Part shown: positions 16,572 through 24,559 of the stretch, one piece after another | Layout of the letters: every line of letters begins with the position of its first letter | Numbering within the stretch: position 1 is the first letter of the stretch | Source: Bradyrhizobium acaciae | Lineage (GTDB): Bacteria; Pseudomonadota; Alphaproteobacteria; Rhizobiales; Xanthobacteraceae | NCBI RefSeq assembly: GCF_020889785.1 | Contig: NZ_JACMYK010000044.1 | Location: 1-50,311, forward strand | Reading direction: 5' to 3' | Length of the DNA: 50,311 bases | Position numbers and translations under genes: made by a program | The notes under the pieces: generated by a model | Told to the model about the DNA's origin: nothing | Database searches by the model: none | The model's input: the letters and a program-made list of their open reading frames with translations, nothing else

Positions 16572-17859
16572 GACGTTGACCAAACCGGATCAGATTGCCG
16601 CTGAGCTGTGCGCGGCCGTTGATCGAAACTTCGATGATCAGATCGCATTCCTGTCGCGCATGGTCCAGTTCCGCAGCCTGCGCGGACAGGAAGCACCGCA
16701 ACAACATTGGCTGGCCGAGCAATTCGCAAAGCGCCGTTACGACGTCGACGCGTTCAGCCTTGCGGACGTCGATCTGATGAGCCATCCGAAAGCCGCGCCA
16801 ATGGACGGCATCGATCTTGCCGGATCGCGGCAGGTCGTTGCCACGCTCAACAGCAAAGGCGGCGGCCGCAGCCTGATCTTGCAGGGTCATATCGACGTGG
16901 TGCCGGAGGGACCTGCTGACCTTTGGGACCAACCGCCGTTCTCGGCGGCGGTGCGCGACGGCTGGATGTTTGGGCGTGGCGCGCAAGACATGAAGGCCGG
17001 TGTCTCAGCGATGATCTTCGCGCTCGATGCGATCCGCGATGCCGGCTATGCGCCGGGCGGGCGCGTCCATCTGCAGACCGTCACCGAGGAGGAGAGCACC
17101 GGCAACGGCGCATTGTCGACCCTGATGCGCGGCTATCGCGCCGACGCCTGCCTGATTCCCGAACCAACCGGACATACGCTCACGCGCGCCCAGGTCGGCG
17201 CCATCTGGTTTCGCCTGCGCGTCCGCGGCACGCCGGTGCATGTCGCCTATTCCGAGGCCGGCACGAGCGCGATCCTGTCGGCGATGCATCTCGTGCGCGC
17301 GTTCCAGGATTACACCAAAACGCTCAACGCCAGGGCACTCGACAACAGCTGGTTCCGCGGCGTCAAGAATCCGATCAAGTTCAACGTCGGGATTATCAAG
17401 GGCGGCGATTGGGCGAGCTCGACCGCGGCCTGGTGTGAGCTGGATTGCCGGCTCGGTCTGCTGCCGGGCGAAACACCGCAGCAGGCGATGCGTGGCATCG
17501 AGGAATGCCTGGCCGAGGCGCACAAGGCCGACGACTTCCTGTCCGACAATCCGGCCGAGCTCGTGTGGAGCGGCTTTCAGGCCGACGCAGCGGTGTGCGA
17601 GCCTGGCAGCGAAGCGGAAGCTGCTCTGTCGGCAGCCCATCAAACCATCTTCCAGGCTCCAATGCAGGAGCGGCTGTCGACGGCCGTCAACGACACCCGC
17701 TACTATTGCGTCGATTACGGCATCCCTGCACTTTGCTATGGCCCTTACGGTGTCGGCCCGCACGCATTCAACGAACGTGTCGAGCTCGACAGCCTTCGCA
17801 AGACAACGCAGAGCATCGCGCTGTTCGTCGCCAACTGGTGCGGCGTGATGAGAGCATGA
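16561..17859 (+). CDS. M20 family deacylase (ArgE/DapE-like)
   Basis: A 432-residue metal-dependent hydrolase. Motifs in order: LQGHIDVVPEG (His, Asp) near residue 105, FGRGAQDMKAG with the bridging Asp, TVTEEESTGNG with the catalytic Glu, PEPTGH and GPHAFNERVEL with the last His. ArgE/DapE enzymes remove acyl groups from N-acyl amino acids. It lies between the dadA-like gene and the peptide ABC genes, so it may process imported N-acylated amino acids or dipeptides. Upstream in-frame sequence (16447 onward) looks non-coding. Confidence 0.9.
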   Translation: MTTETLTKPDQIAAELCAAVDRNFDDQIAFLSRMVQFRSLRGQEAPQQHWLAEQFAKRRYDVDAFSLADVDLMSHPKAAPMDGIDLAGSRQVVATLNSKGGGRSLILQGHIDVVPEGPADLWDQPPFSAAVRDGWMFGRGAQDMKAGVSAMIFALDAIRDAGYAPGGRVHLQTVTEEESTGNGALSTLMRGYRADACLIPEPTGHTLTRAQVGAIWFRLRVRGTPVHVAYSEAGTSAILSAMHLVRAFQDYTKTLNARALDNSWFRGVKNPIKFNVGIIKGGDWASSTAAWCELDCRLGLLPGETPQQAMRGIEECLAEAHKADDFLSDNPAELVWSGFQADAAVCEPGSEAEAALSAAHQTIFQAPMQERLSTAVNDTRYYCVDYGIPALCYGPYGVGPHAFNERVELDSLRKTTQSIALFVANWCGVMRA

Positions 17860-17899
17860 ATGGACTTGTCGCTTCAGATCGGTGGCACGTCACGACGAG

Positions 17900-17916
17900 T
17901 GCAATTCGAAAGTGCA
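17900..17916 (+). promoter_or_regulatory. Candidate NtrC-type activator site
   Basis: The 17-base palindrome TGCAATTCGAAAGTGCA has the TGCA-N9-TGCA layout and one perfect GTGCA half site, one base off the NtrC consensus (TGCAC...GTGCA). It lies 58 bases upstream of a sigma-54 promoter at 17975, a normal activator distance. Inference from pattern only. Confidence 0.5.
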
Positions 17917-17974
17917 GCTTCAGACCAAGGGAGGCCTCCAACGGCCGGAACCGCGCCTTGATATCACGTCGCCA

Positions 17975-17991
17975 TTGGCACAGTATTTGCC
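17975..17991 (+). promoter_or_regulatory. Sigma-54 (RpoN) promoter
   Basis: TTGGCAC (17975-17981), five bases, then TTGC (17987-17990). The invariant GG (17977-17978) and GC (17989-17990) are separated by exactly 10 bases, as in -24/-12 promoters. It lies 132 bp upstream of the first permease gene. RpoN promoters need an activator; the nearby NtrC-like palindrome suggests nitrogen limitation as the signal. Confidence 0.75.
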
Positions 17992-18063
17992 TGCAAATTC
18001 ATCACGTTCGCGCTGGCTTTGAGACAACACGCAGAAGCGCATGAGACACATCACGGGGACACC

Positions 18064-18126
18064 ATGAGTATGATGCGGCCCAGCCTTCGCTTCGCACGAT
18101 CTGACGGCAGGAGATTGCAGCGATGA
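18064..18126 (+). CDS. Possible 20-codon upstream ORF overlapping the permease start
   Basis: ATG at 18064 follows CACGGGGACACC and the frame ends with TGA at 18124-18126, overlapping the permease ATG at 18123. The short Arg-rich peptide may be a leader that couples translation. Its real use is uncertain; it could be chance. Confidence 0.25.
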   Translation: MSMMRPSLRFARSDGRRLQR

Positions 18127-19064
18127 TCGGCTATCTCATCCGCCGCATCCTCGCCGCCGTTCCCGTGATGGGCGTGGTGGCTCTGTTCGTGTTCCTGTTG
18201 CTGCGGCTGACGCCGGGCGATCCCGCCGCCATCCTCGCCGGCGACAATGCGACGCCTGAACAGCTCGATCGCATCAGGACCTCGCTTGGTCTCAACGAGC
18301 CGATCTACATCCAGTTCTACACCTGGGTCGCCAAGTTGCTGCACGGCGACCTCGGCGTATCCCTGATCTCGAACAAGCCGATCCTCGAAATGATCGGCCC
18401 GCGCCTCGAACCGTCGATCTCGGTCGCGCTGGCCACCATCATCCTCTCGATCCTGGTCGCGGTGCCGCTCGGCGTGATCGCGGCGTGGAAGCACGGAACC
18501 TGGATCGACCGCTGCGTGATGGGACTTTCGGTGCTCGGCTTCTCGGTGCCGGTGTTCGTGATCGGTTACGTGTTGATTCAGGTGTTTGCGATCGATCTGC
18601 GCTGGGTGCCGGTGCAGGGCTTCAAGAGCATCTCGGCCGGCTTCGGCCCGTTCTTCGAACGCATCATCCTGCCGACCTGCACCCTCTCCTTCATCTATGT
18701 CGCGCTGATCGCGCGCATGACGCGGGCCTCGATGCTCGATGTGCTCGGTGAGGATTACGTGCGCACGGCGCGTGCCAAGGGCATCGGCGAGACCGGCGTG
18801 CTCCTGCGCCATGCGCTGCGCAACGCCGCGGTGCCGGTCATCACCGTGATCGGTTCCGGTTTCGCGCTGCTGATCTCCGGCGTCGTCGTCACCGAGAGCG
18901 TGTTCAACCTGCCCGGCATCGGCCGCCTCACCGTCGATGCGGTGCTGGCGCGCGACTATCCGGTGATCCAGGCCATGATCCTTTTGACGTCGGGCATCTA
19001 CGTCGCGGTCAATCTCTTGATCGACGTTGCCTACACCCTGCTCGATCCTCGTATCCGGTACTGA
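18123..19064 (+). CDS. Peptide-type ABC transporter permease (DppB family)
   Basis: A 313-residue inner-membrane permease with about six transmembrane helices. It starts MIGYLIRRILAAVPVMGVV, as DppB/OppB proteins do. The segment LLRLTPGDPAAILAGDNATP and the cytoplasmic EAA-type loop (ARAKGIGETGVLLRHALRNA) that contacts the ATPase are present. It forms a heterodimer with the next gene product. The start has AGGAG about ten bases upstream. First gene of the three-gene transporter set behind the sigma-54 promoter. Confidence 0.95.
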   Translation: MIGYLIRRILAAVPVMGVVALFVFLLLRLTPGDPAAILAGDNATPEQLDRIRTSLGLNEPIYIQFYTWVAKLLHGDLGVSLISNKPILEMIGPRLEPSISVALATIILSILVAVPLGVIAAWKHGTWIDRCVMGLSVLGFSVPVFVIGYVLIQVFAIDLRWVPVQGFKSISAGFGPFFERIILPTCTLSFIYVALIARMTRASMLDVLGEDYVRTARAKGIGETGVLLRHALRNAAVPVITVIGSGFALLISGVVVTESVFNLPGIGRLTVDAVLARDYPVIQAMILLTSGIYVAVNLLIDVAYTLLDPRIRY

Positions 19065-19067
19065 GCA

Positions 19068-19955
19068 ATGGCGATCGAAACCCTTCCCGAGTCCACTATC
19101 CCCGTCACCCGGCCGTTCCGCGTCAAGTTCGGCTTCCTGACATCGACGCCGATCATCGCAGTTGCGACGATCTGCCTCGCCCTCATCATCCTGATGGCGA
19201 TCTTCGCGCCGCTCCTTGCGCCTCATGATCCACTCTTGCTGACGCCGTCACAGCGGCTGAAGCCGTCGAGCGCGCAATATCTGCTCGGCACCGACGCCTA
19301 TGGACGCGACCTGTTGTCGCGCATTATCTACGGCGCACGGATCTCGCTGGTGATCGGGCTCGGCGCCGCCGTCTGCTCGATCGGCATCGGGCTCCTGATC
19401 GGTCTCGTCGCCGGCTTCTTCCGCTGGGTCGACGCGGTGCTGATGCGGATCATGGACGGCTTGATGGCGATCCCCGCCGTCCTGCTCGCGATCGCCGTGG
19501 TGTCGCTGTCGGGCGCCAGCATCTGGACCGTGATGGTCGCGATCACCATCCCCGAGATCCCGCGCGTGGCACGCTTGGTGCGCTCGGTGGTGCTGACGGC
19601 ACGCGAGGAACCCTATGTCGAGGCTGCGATCTCGCTCGGCTCCAGCCTGCCCAAGATCATGTGGCGGCATTTGATGCCGAACACGATCGCGCCGCTGATC
19701 GTGCAAGGTACCTATGTCTGCGCATCCGCGATCCTGACCGAGGCGATCCTGTCGTTCCTCGGCGCCGGCATCTCGCCGGAGACACCGACCTGGGGCAACA
19801 TCATGGCCGAGGGCCGCGCCTTCTTCCAGGTCAAGCCGTCGCTGATCTTCTGGCCGGGGCTCTTGCTCTCGATCGCCATTCTCAGCATCAACCTGATCGG
19901 CGACGCCGCGCGCGACGCGCTCGATCCCCGCATGAAGCAGCGTGAGGGCAAGTGA
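19068..19955 (+). CDS. Peptide-type ABC transporter permease (DppC family)
   Basis: A 295-residue permease starting 3 bases after the previous stop. N-terminal helix at about residues 28-50, then the DppC signature HDPLLLTPSQRLKPSS and LLGTDAYGRDLLSRIIYGAR. The EAA loop (AAISLGSSLPKIMWRHLMPN) and FLGAGISPETPTWG are present. Pairs with the DppB-type protein to make the membrane channel. The final base of its stop overlaps the ATPase GTG start in a GTGA arrangement, so the three genes are one transcript. Confidence 0.95.
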   Translation: MAIETLPESTIPVTRPFRVKFGFLTSTPIIAVATICLALIILMAIFAPLLAPHDPLLLTPSQRLKPSSAQYLLGTDAYGRDLLSRIIYGARISLVIGLGAAVCSIGIGLLIGLVAGFFRWVDAVLMRIMDGLMAIPAVLLAIAVVSLSGASIWTVMVAITIPEIPRVARLVRSVVLTAREEPYVEAAISLGSSLPKIMWRHLMPNTIAPLIVQGTYVCASAILTEAILSFLGAGISPETPTWGNIMAEGRAFFQVKPSLIFWPGLLLSIAILSINLIGDAARDALDPRMKQREGK

Positions 19956-21616
19956 CCGCAACCAACTCCCCCAACGTCATCCTCGACATCAGCAATCTCG
20001 TCGTCGGCCTCGGCCGCAAGGCGGACGCACACCGCATCATCGACGACCTCTCGCTGCAGGTGCACGAAGGCGAGACGCTGTGCCTTGTCGGCGAAAGCGG
20101 CTCGGGCAAGTCGGTGACCTCGCTCACCGTGATGGGCCTGCAGCAGAAGGGCACGCTGGTGCCGTCCGGCGGCAGCGTCAAACTGGTCGGCGAGGAACTG
20201 CTCACCGCGAGCGACCGGCGGCTGCGCCAGCTTCGCGCCACGCGGATGGCGATGATCTTCCAGGAGCCGATGACCGCGCTCAACCCCGTGGTGCCGGTCG
20301 GCCGCCAGATCGACGAGGTGCTGCGCGCCCATACCGATCTCGACGCCCGCGCACGCCGTCAGAAGATCCTGGCGATGATGGAGCATGTGCGGCTGCCGGA
20401 CGTGGAGCGCATCTTCTCCTCCTACCCGCACCGCCTCTCCGGCGGTCAGCGTCAGCGCATCATGATCGCGATGGCGCTGGTGCTCGAACCAAAACTGCTG
20501 ATCGCGGACGAGCCGACCACCGCGCTCGACGTCACCACCCAGAAGCAGATCCTCACTTTGATCCGCGACCTGCAACGCGATCACGGCACGGCTGTTCTGT
20601 TCATCACCCACGACATGGGCGTGGTGGCCGAGATCGCCGACCGCGTCGCGGTGATGCGGCACGGAAGGCTGGTCGAAGCCGGCCCGCTGCAGGACGTGCT
20701 GCGCACACCGAAGATGGAGTACACCCGCAACCTGCTGTCCGCGGTGCCGAGCCTCGTGCCGCGCGCGCCGCGCCCGGAGACATCAGAGCCCGTGGTGCTG
20801 GAAGCCAACGAGCTCAGCAAGGTCTACCGGGAGCGGTCGCTGTACGGCAAAGCCCGCGAGGTCGCCGCCGCCAGCAACGTCACCCTCACGCTGCGCAAGG
20901 GCCGCACGCTCGGCATCGTCGGCGAAAGCGGTTCGGGCAAATCGACGGTGGCGCGTTGCATCGTCCGCCTGATCGATCCGACCTCCGGCGGGGTGCGCCT
21001 CGCCGGCCGCGAAATCTCCGACCTGTCGCGCCGGCTGTTGCAGCCGCATCGCCAGAAGATCCAGATCATCTTCCAGGACCCCTACCGCTCGCTCAATCCG
21101 CGCGTCACCGTCGGCGAGAGCATCGCGGAGGGCCCGATCAATTACGGCATGCCGCGGAAGGACGCGCTGGCGCGGGCCCGCGAGCTGCTCGAACTCGTCC
21201 ATTTGCCGCCTGACGCGATCTCGCGCTATCCGCACCAGTTCTCCGGCGGCCAGCGCCAGCGCATCGCGATCGCGCGCGCGCTGGCACTCGATCCCGACGT
21301 GCTGGTAGCCGACGAGGCGGTGTCCGCGCTCGACGTCTCGGTTCAGGCGCAGGTTCTGGATTTGCTCGACGAGATCCAGCGACGGCTGGGCATCGCGCTG
21401 TTGTTCATCACGCATGATTTGCGCGTCGCCGCACAAATCTGCGACGACGTCGCCGTGATGCAGCATGGCCGTGTCGTGGAACAGGGACCAGCCGCCGAGG
21501 TGCTGACCAATCCGCAGCAGGCCTATACCCGCACGCTGCTCGATGCGGCGCCCGGCCGCGGCTGGGATTTTGCGAATTTCCGCCCGGTCTCGGAAGGCCT
21601 CGCGGCGACGGCCTAG
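19952..21616 (+). CDS. Fused ABC transporter ATPase with two nucleotide-binding domains (DppD-DppF type)
   Basis: A 554-residue cytoplasmic protein with two complete ATPase halves. The first half has Walker A GESGSGKSVT near residue 50, signature LSGGQRQRIM near 165 and Walker B LLIADEPTT. The second has GESGSGKSTVA near 330, FSGGQRQRIA and VLVADEAVSALD. Oligopeptide transporters often use two separate ATPases (DppD, DppF); here they are one chain, a common variant. GTG start overlapping the preceding stop by 4 bases. It powers the permeases upstream. Confidence 0.95.
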   Translation: MTATNSPNVILDISNLVVGLGRKADAHRIIDDLSLQVHEGETLCLVGESGSGKSVTSLTVMGLQQKGTLVPSGGSVKLVGEELLTASDRRLRQLRATRMAMIFQEPMTALNPVVPVGRQIDEVLRAHTDLDARARRQKILAMMEHVRLPDVERIFSSYPHRLSGGQRQRIMIAMALVLEPKLLIADEPTTALDVTTQKQILTLIRDLQRDHGTAVLFITHDMGVVAEIADRVAVMRHGRLVEAGPLQDVLRTPKMEYTRNLLSAVPSLVPRAPRPETSEPVVLEANELSKVYRERSLYGKAREVAAASNVTLTLRKGRTLGIVGESGSGKSTVARCIVRLIDPTSGGVRLAGREISDLSRRLLQPHRQKIQIIFQDPYRSLNPRVTVGESIAEGPINYGMPRKDALARARELLELVHLPPDAISRYPHQFSGGQRQRIAIARALALDPDVLVADEAVSALDVSVQAQVLDLLDEIQRRLGIALLFITHDLRVAAQICDDVAVMQHGRVVEQGPAAEVLTNPQQAYTRTLLDAAPGRGWDFANFRPVSEGLAATA

Positions 21617-21707
21617 GTCTTCAGCCTTAGTCTCACGGCGTCCCTTTGGGCCTTTCAATACGCCCATAGGGCATGCAAATCCGGAAGTGCTCCACGGCTT
21701 GCGCTCG

Positions 21708-21733
21708 GCGCGACGACACGCTTAACGTCGCGC
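21708..21733. other. Short inverted repeat between ATPase and M81 genes
   Basis: Arms GCGCGACG (21708-21715) and CGTCGCGC (21726-21733) around a 10-base loop. No T run follows, so it is either a weak stop structure or an operator. The rest of the 244-base gap shows no gene. Confidence 0.3.
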
Positions 21734-21860
21734 GCTAGAGCATGGCCCGAACGGCGGACGCCGGTCCTCCCGAAAGACCACGCTCCAACCAGCGAGCTGC
21801 GATCATGACGCACGCCGTCCTGATCGCATCGTGATCGAAGAAACGTACGAGACCAACTTT

Positions 21861-23381
21861 ATGACCCGCATTGCCGTTGGCGGCTTCCTGCACGAGACCA
21901 ACACCTTCGCACCGACGAAGGCAACCTATGACGACTTCGTGCATGGCGGCGGCTGGCCGTCGATGACGCGTGGCGCCGACGTGCTCAAGGTCATGCGCAA
22001 GATCAATGCCGGCCTCGCCGGCTTCGTCGAGGCGGCGGAAGCCGATGGCTGGGAGCTGGCGCCGACGATTGCGGCCGGCGCGACCCCGTCGGCACATGTG
22101 ACGAAGGATGCCTTCGAGCGGATCGTCAAGGACATGATCGATGGCATCGTCGCGGCCGGGCCGATCGATGCCGTCTATCTCGACCTACACGGCGCGATGG
22201 TCACCGAGCACTATGACGACGGCGAAGGCGAAATCCTCGCCCGCGTGCGCAAGGCGATCGGCAAGGACATTCCGCTGGTTGCAAGCCTCGATCTGCATGC
22301 GAACGTCTCACCCGAGATGGTCGAACATGCCGATGCGCTGATCGCCTACCGGACCTATCCGCATGTCGACATGGCCGACACCGGCCGCGCCTGCGCCAGG
22401 CATTTGGCGTTGTTGCTCAAATCCGAGCAACGTCTCGCAAAGGCATTCCGGCAGTTGCCGTTCCTGATCGCGATCAGTTGGCAATGCACCAACGACCAGC
22501 CGGCCAAGGCCATCTATCAGAGGCTTGCGGCGCTCGAGAGCGACGCCGTTCCGACGCTTTCGTTCGCGTTCGGCTTCCCGGCCGCCGATATCAGGGACTG
22601 CGGTCCGAGCGTATTCGCCTATGGCCGGACCCAGGCCGATGCCGACGCCGCAGCCGACAGCATCGCCGCACTGGTCGAAAGCCACGAGAACGATTTCGAC
22701 GGTCCGATCTATACGCCCGACGAGGGCGTGCTGCTTGCGATGAAGCTCGCGGCATCGGCCTCGAAGCCGATCGTGATCGCCGACACCCAGGACAATCCCG
22801 GCGCCGGCGGCGATTCCAATACCACCGGCATGCTGCGCGCGCTGGTGCGCAACGGAGCCAGCGCCGCCACCGGCGTGATCTGCGATCCGCAATCGGCGCG
22901 GGCTGCGCATGCGGCCGGCGTCGGCGCGACGGTCACGCTCGATCTCGGCGGCAAGTCCGGTATTCCCGGCGATGCGCCTTACAGGGAAACCTTCGTCGTC
23001 GAGAAGCTCTCGGACGGCAGGTTCGTCGCGCCCGGGCCATTCTACGGCGGCCGGGACATGGACATGGGACTCTCGGCCTGCCTGCGGGTCGGCGACGTCC
23101 GCGTCGTCGTCGGCTCCTACAAGGCCCAGCTTGCCGACCAGGCGATGTACCGCTATGTCGGCATCGAGCCCACCGCGCAGAAGATCCTGGTCAACAAGAG
23201 CTCGGTGCATTTCCGCGCCGATTTCGAGCCGATCGCCGAGAAACTGCTGATCTGCGCCGCGCCCGGGCCGATGCCCGCCGATCCCGCCACGCTGCCGTGG
23301 AAACATTTGCGGCCGGGCATTCGTATCAAGCCGAACGGCCCGACTTTCACCCCCTCCTCCCCATCACGCACAAACGGATAG
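21861..23381 (+). CDS. M81 family metallopeptidase (MlrC-like)
   Basis: A 506-residue protein from the ATG of MTRIAVGGFLHETNTF. An in-frame GTG ten codons earlier is less likely. HETNTFAP, YLDLHGAMV and SLDLHANVS carry the candidate zinc ligands of the family, and the C-terminal DUF/MlrC domain begins near residue 300 (DTQDNPGAGGDSNTTGML). The founding member MlrC breaks down linearised microcystin in sphingomonads. In rhizobia these genes usually sit with peptide transporters, as here, so the real substrate is probably another small peptide. Confidence 0.9.
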   Translation: MTRIAVGGFLHETNTFAPTKATYDDFVHGGGWPSMTRGADVLKVMRKINAGLAGFVEAAEADGWELAPTIAAGATPSAHVTKDAFERIVKDMIDGIVAAGPIDAVYLDLHGAMVTEHYDDGEGEILARVRKAIGKDIPLVASLDLHANVSPEMVEHADALIAYRTYPHVDMADTGRACARHLALLLKSEQRLAKAFRQLPFLIAISWQCTNDQPAKAIYQRLAALESDAVPTLSFAFGFPAADIRDCGPSVFAYGRTQADADAAADSIAALVESHENDFDGPIYTPDEGVLLAMKLAASASKPIVIADTQDNPGAGGDSNTTGMLRALVRNGASAATGVICDPQSARAAHAAGVGATVTLDLGGKSGIPGDAPYRETFVVEKLSDGRFVAPGPFYGGRDMDMGLSACLRVGDVRVVVGSYKAQLADQAMYRYVGIEPTAQKILVNKSSVHFRADFEPIAEKLLICAAPGPMPADPATLPWKHLRPGIRIKPNGPTFTPSSPSRTNG

Positions 23382-23386
23382 AGATC

Positions 23387-24559
23387 ATGCCGACCATTGA
23401 GCGCATCGACAGTTTTGCCGACGAACTCACCGCCATCAGACGGGATCTGCATGCGCATCCCGAGATCGGCTTCGAGGAGGTCCGTACCTCCGGCATCGTC
23501 GCCGACAAGCTGACGAGCTGGGGCATCGAGGTGCATCGCGGCCTCGGCGGCACCGGCGTGGTCGGCGTGCTCAAGGGCAAGGGCAACAGCACGAGGAAGA
23601 TCGGCCTGCGCGCCGACATGGACGCGCTGCCGATGGAAGAAAACACCAATCTGAAGTGGCGTTCGACCATTCCCGGCCGTTTCCATGGCTGCGGCCATGA
23701 CGGCCACACCACGATGCTGCTCGGCACGGCGCGCTATCTCGCCGAGACCCGCAATTTCGACGGCACCGTGCATTTCATCTTCCAGCCGGCCGAGGAAGGC
23801 CTCGGCGGCGCCCGCGCCATGATCAAGGACGGCCTGTTCAAGCAGTTCCCCTGCGACGAGGTCTATGGCCTGCACAACGCGCCCGACCTGAACCATGGCG
23901 AGATCGCGATCCTGCCGGGCCCGGCAATGGCCGCCGCCGACTTCTTCGACATCAAGATCCAGGGCTACGGCGCCCATGGCGCGATGCCGGAACGCTCCAA
24001 GGACGCGGTGGTGATCGCGATGACGCTCGGACAGGCGCTGCAGTCGATCGTCAGCCGCAACGTCGATCCGCTGCAGGCAGCGGTGCTGTCGATCACCCAG
24101 ATCCATTCCGGTTCGGCCTACAACGTCATTCCCGGGGACGCCTGGATGTGCGGCACGGTGCGCTGCTTCTCCGAGGAGATCCGCGCGCTGATCCGCAAGC
24201 GCATGCGCGAGATCTGCGCCGGCTTTGCCACCGCGTATGGCGCCGAGATCTCGGTCGAGATCCGCGACGGCTTCAGTGTGCTGGTCAACCAGGAAGAGCA
24301 GTCCCGCGTCGTCGAGGAAGTCGCACGCACGGTGGTCGATCCGGCCAAGGTGATCACCCGCTCGACGCCCAAGATGGGCAGCGAGGATTTCGCAGACATG
24401 ATGCAGGCCGTACCTGGTGCGTATTTCTGGGTCGGCCATGACGGTTCAGTGCCCGTGCACAATCCCGGTTACGTTCTCGACGACAAGATCCTGCCGATCG
24501 GCGCCAGCATGTTCGCCCGCATCATCGAGAAACGCATGCCGGCAGGTGCGCATGCATAA
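23387..24559 (+). CDS. M20 family amidohydrolase (hippurate hydrolase-like)
   Basis: A 390-residue aminoacylase of the HipO/AmhX subfamily. Marks: RRDLHAHPEIGFEE at about residue 18, GLRADMDALPM, FHGCGHDGHTTMLLG with the Cys and His metal ligands, FQPAEEG with the catalytic Glu pair and GSEDFADM near the end. These enzymes hydrolyse N-acyl amino acids such as hippurate. The start is 5 bases after the M81 stop and the end overlaps the amidase start, pointing to one operon with both. Confidence 0.93.
   Translation: MPTIERIDSFADELTAIRRDLHAHPEIGFEEVRTSGIVADKLTSWGIEVHRGLGGTGVVGVLKGKGNSTRKIGLRADMDALPMEENTNLKWRSTIPGRFHGCGHDGHTTMLLGTARYLAETRNFDGTVHFIFQPAEEGLGGARAMIKDGLFKQFPCDEVYGLHNAPDLNHGEIAILPGPAMAAADFFDIKIQGYGAHGAMPERSKDAVVIAMTLGQALQSIVSRNVDPLQAAVLSITQIHSGSAYNVIPGDAWMCGTVRCFSEEIRALIRKRMREICAGFATAYGAEISVEIRDGFSVLVNQEEQSRVVEEVARTVVDPAKVITRSTPKMGSEDFADMMQAVPGAYFWVGHDGSVPVHNPGYVLDDKILPIGASMFARIIEKRMPAGAHA

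Noticed and set aside
19942..21213. 423-codon Arg-rich frame over the ATPase
   Set aside because: Shadow of the ATPase gene; no start with ribosome site, no fold.
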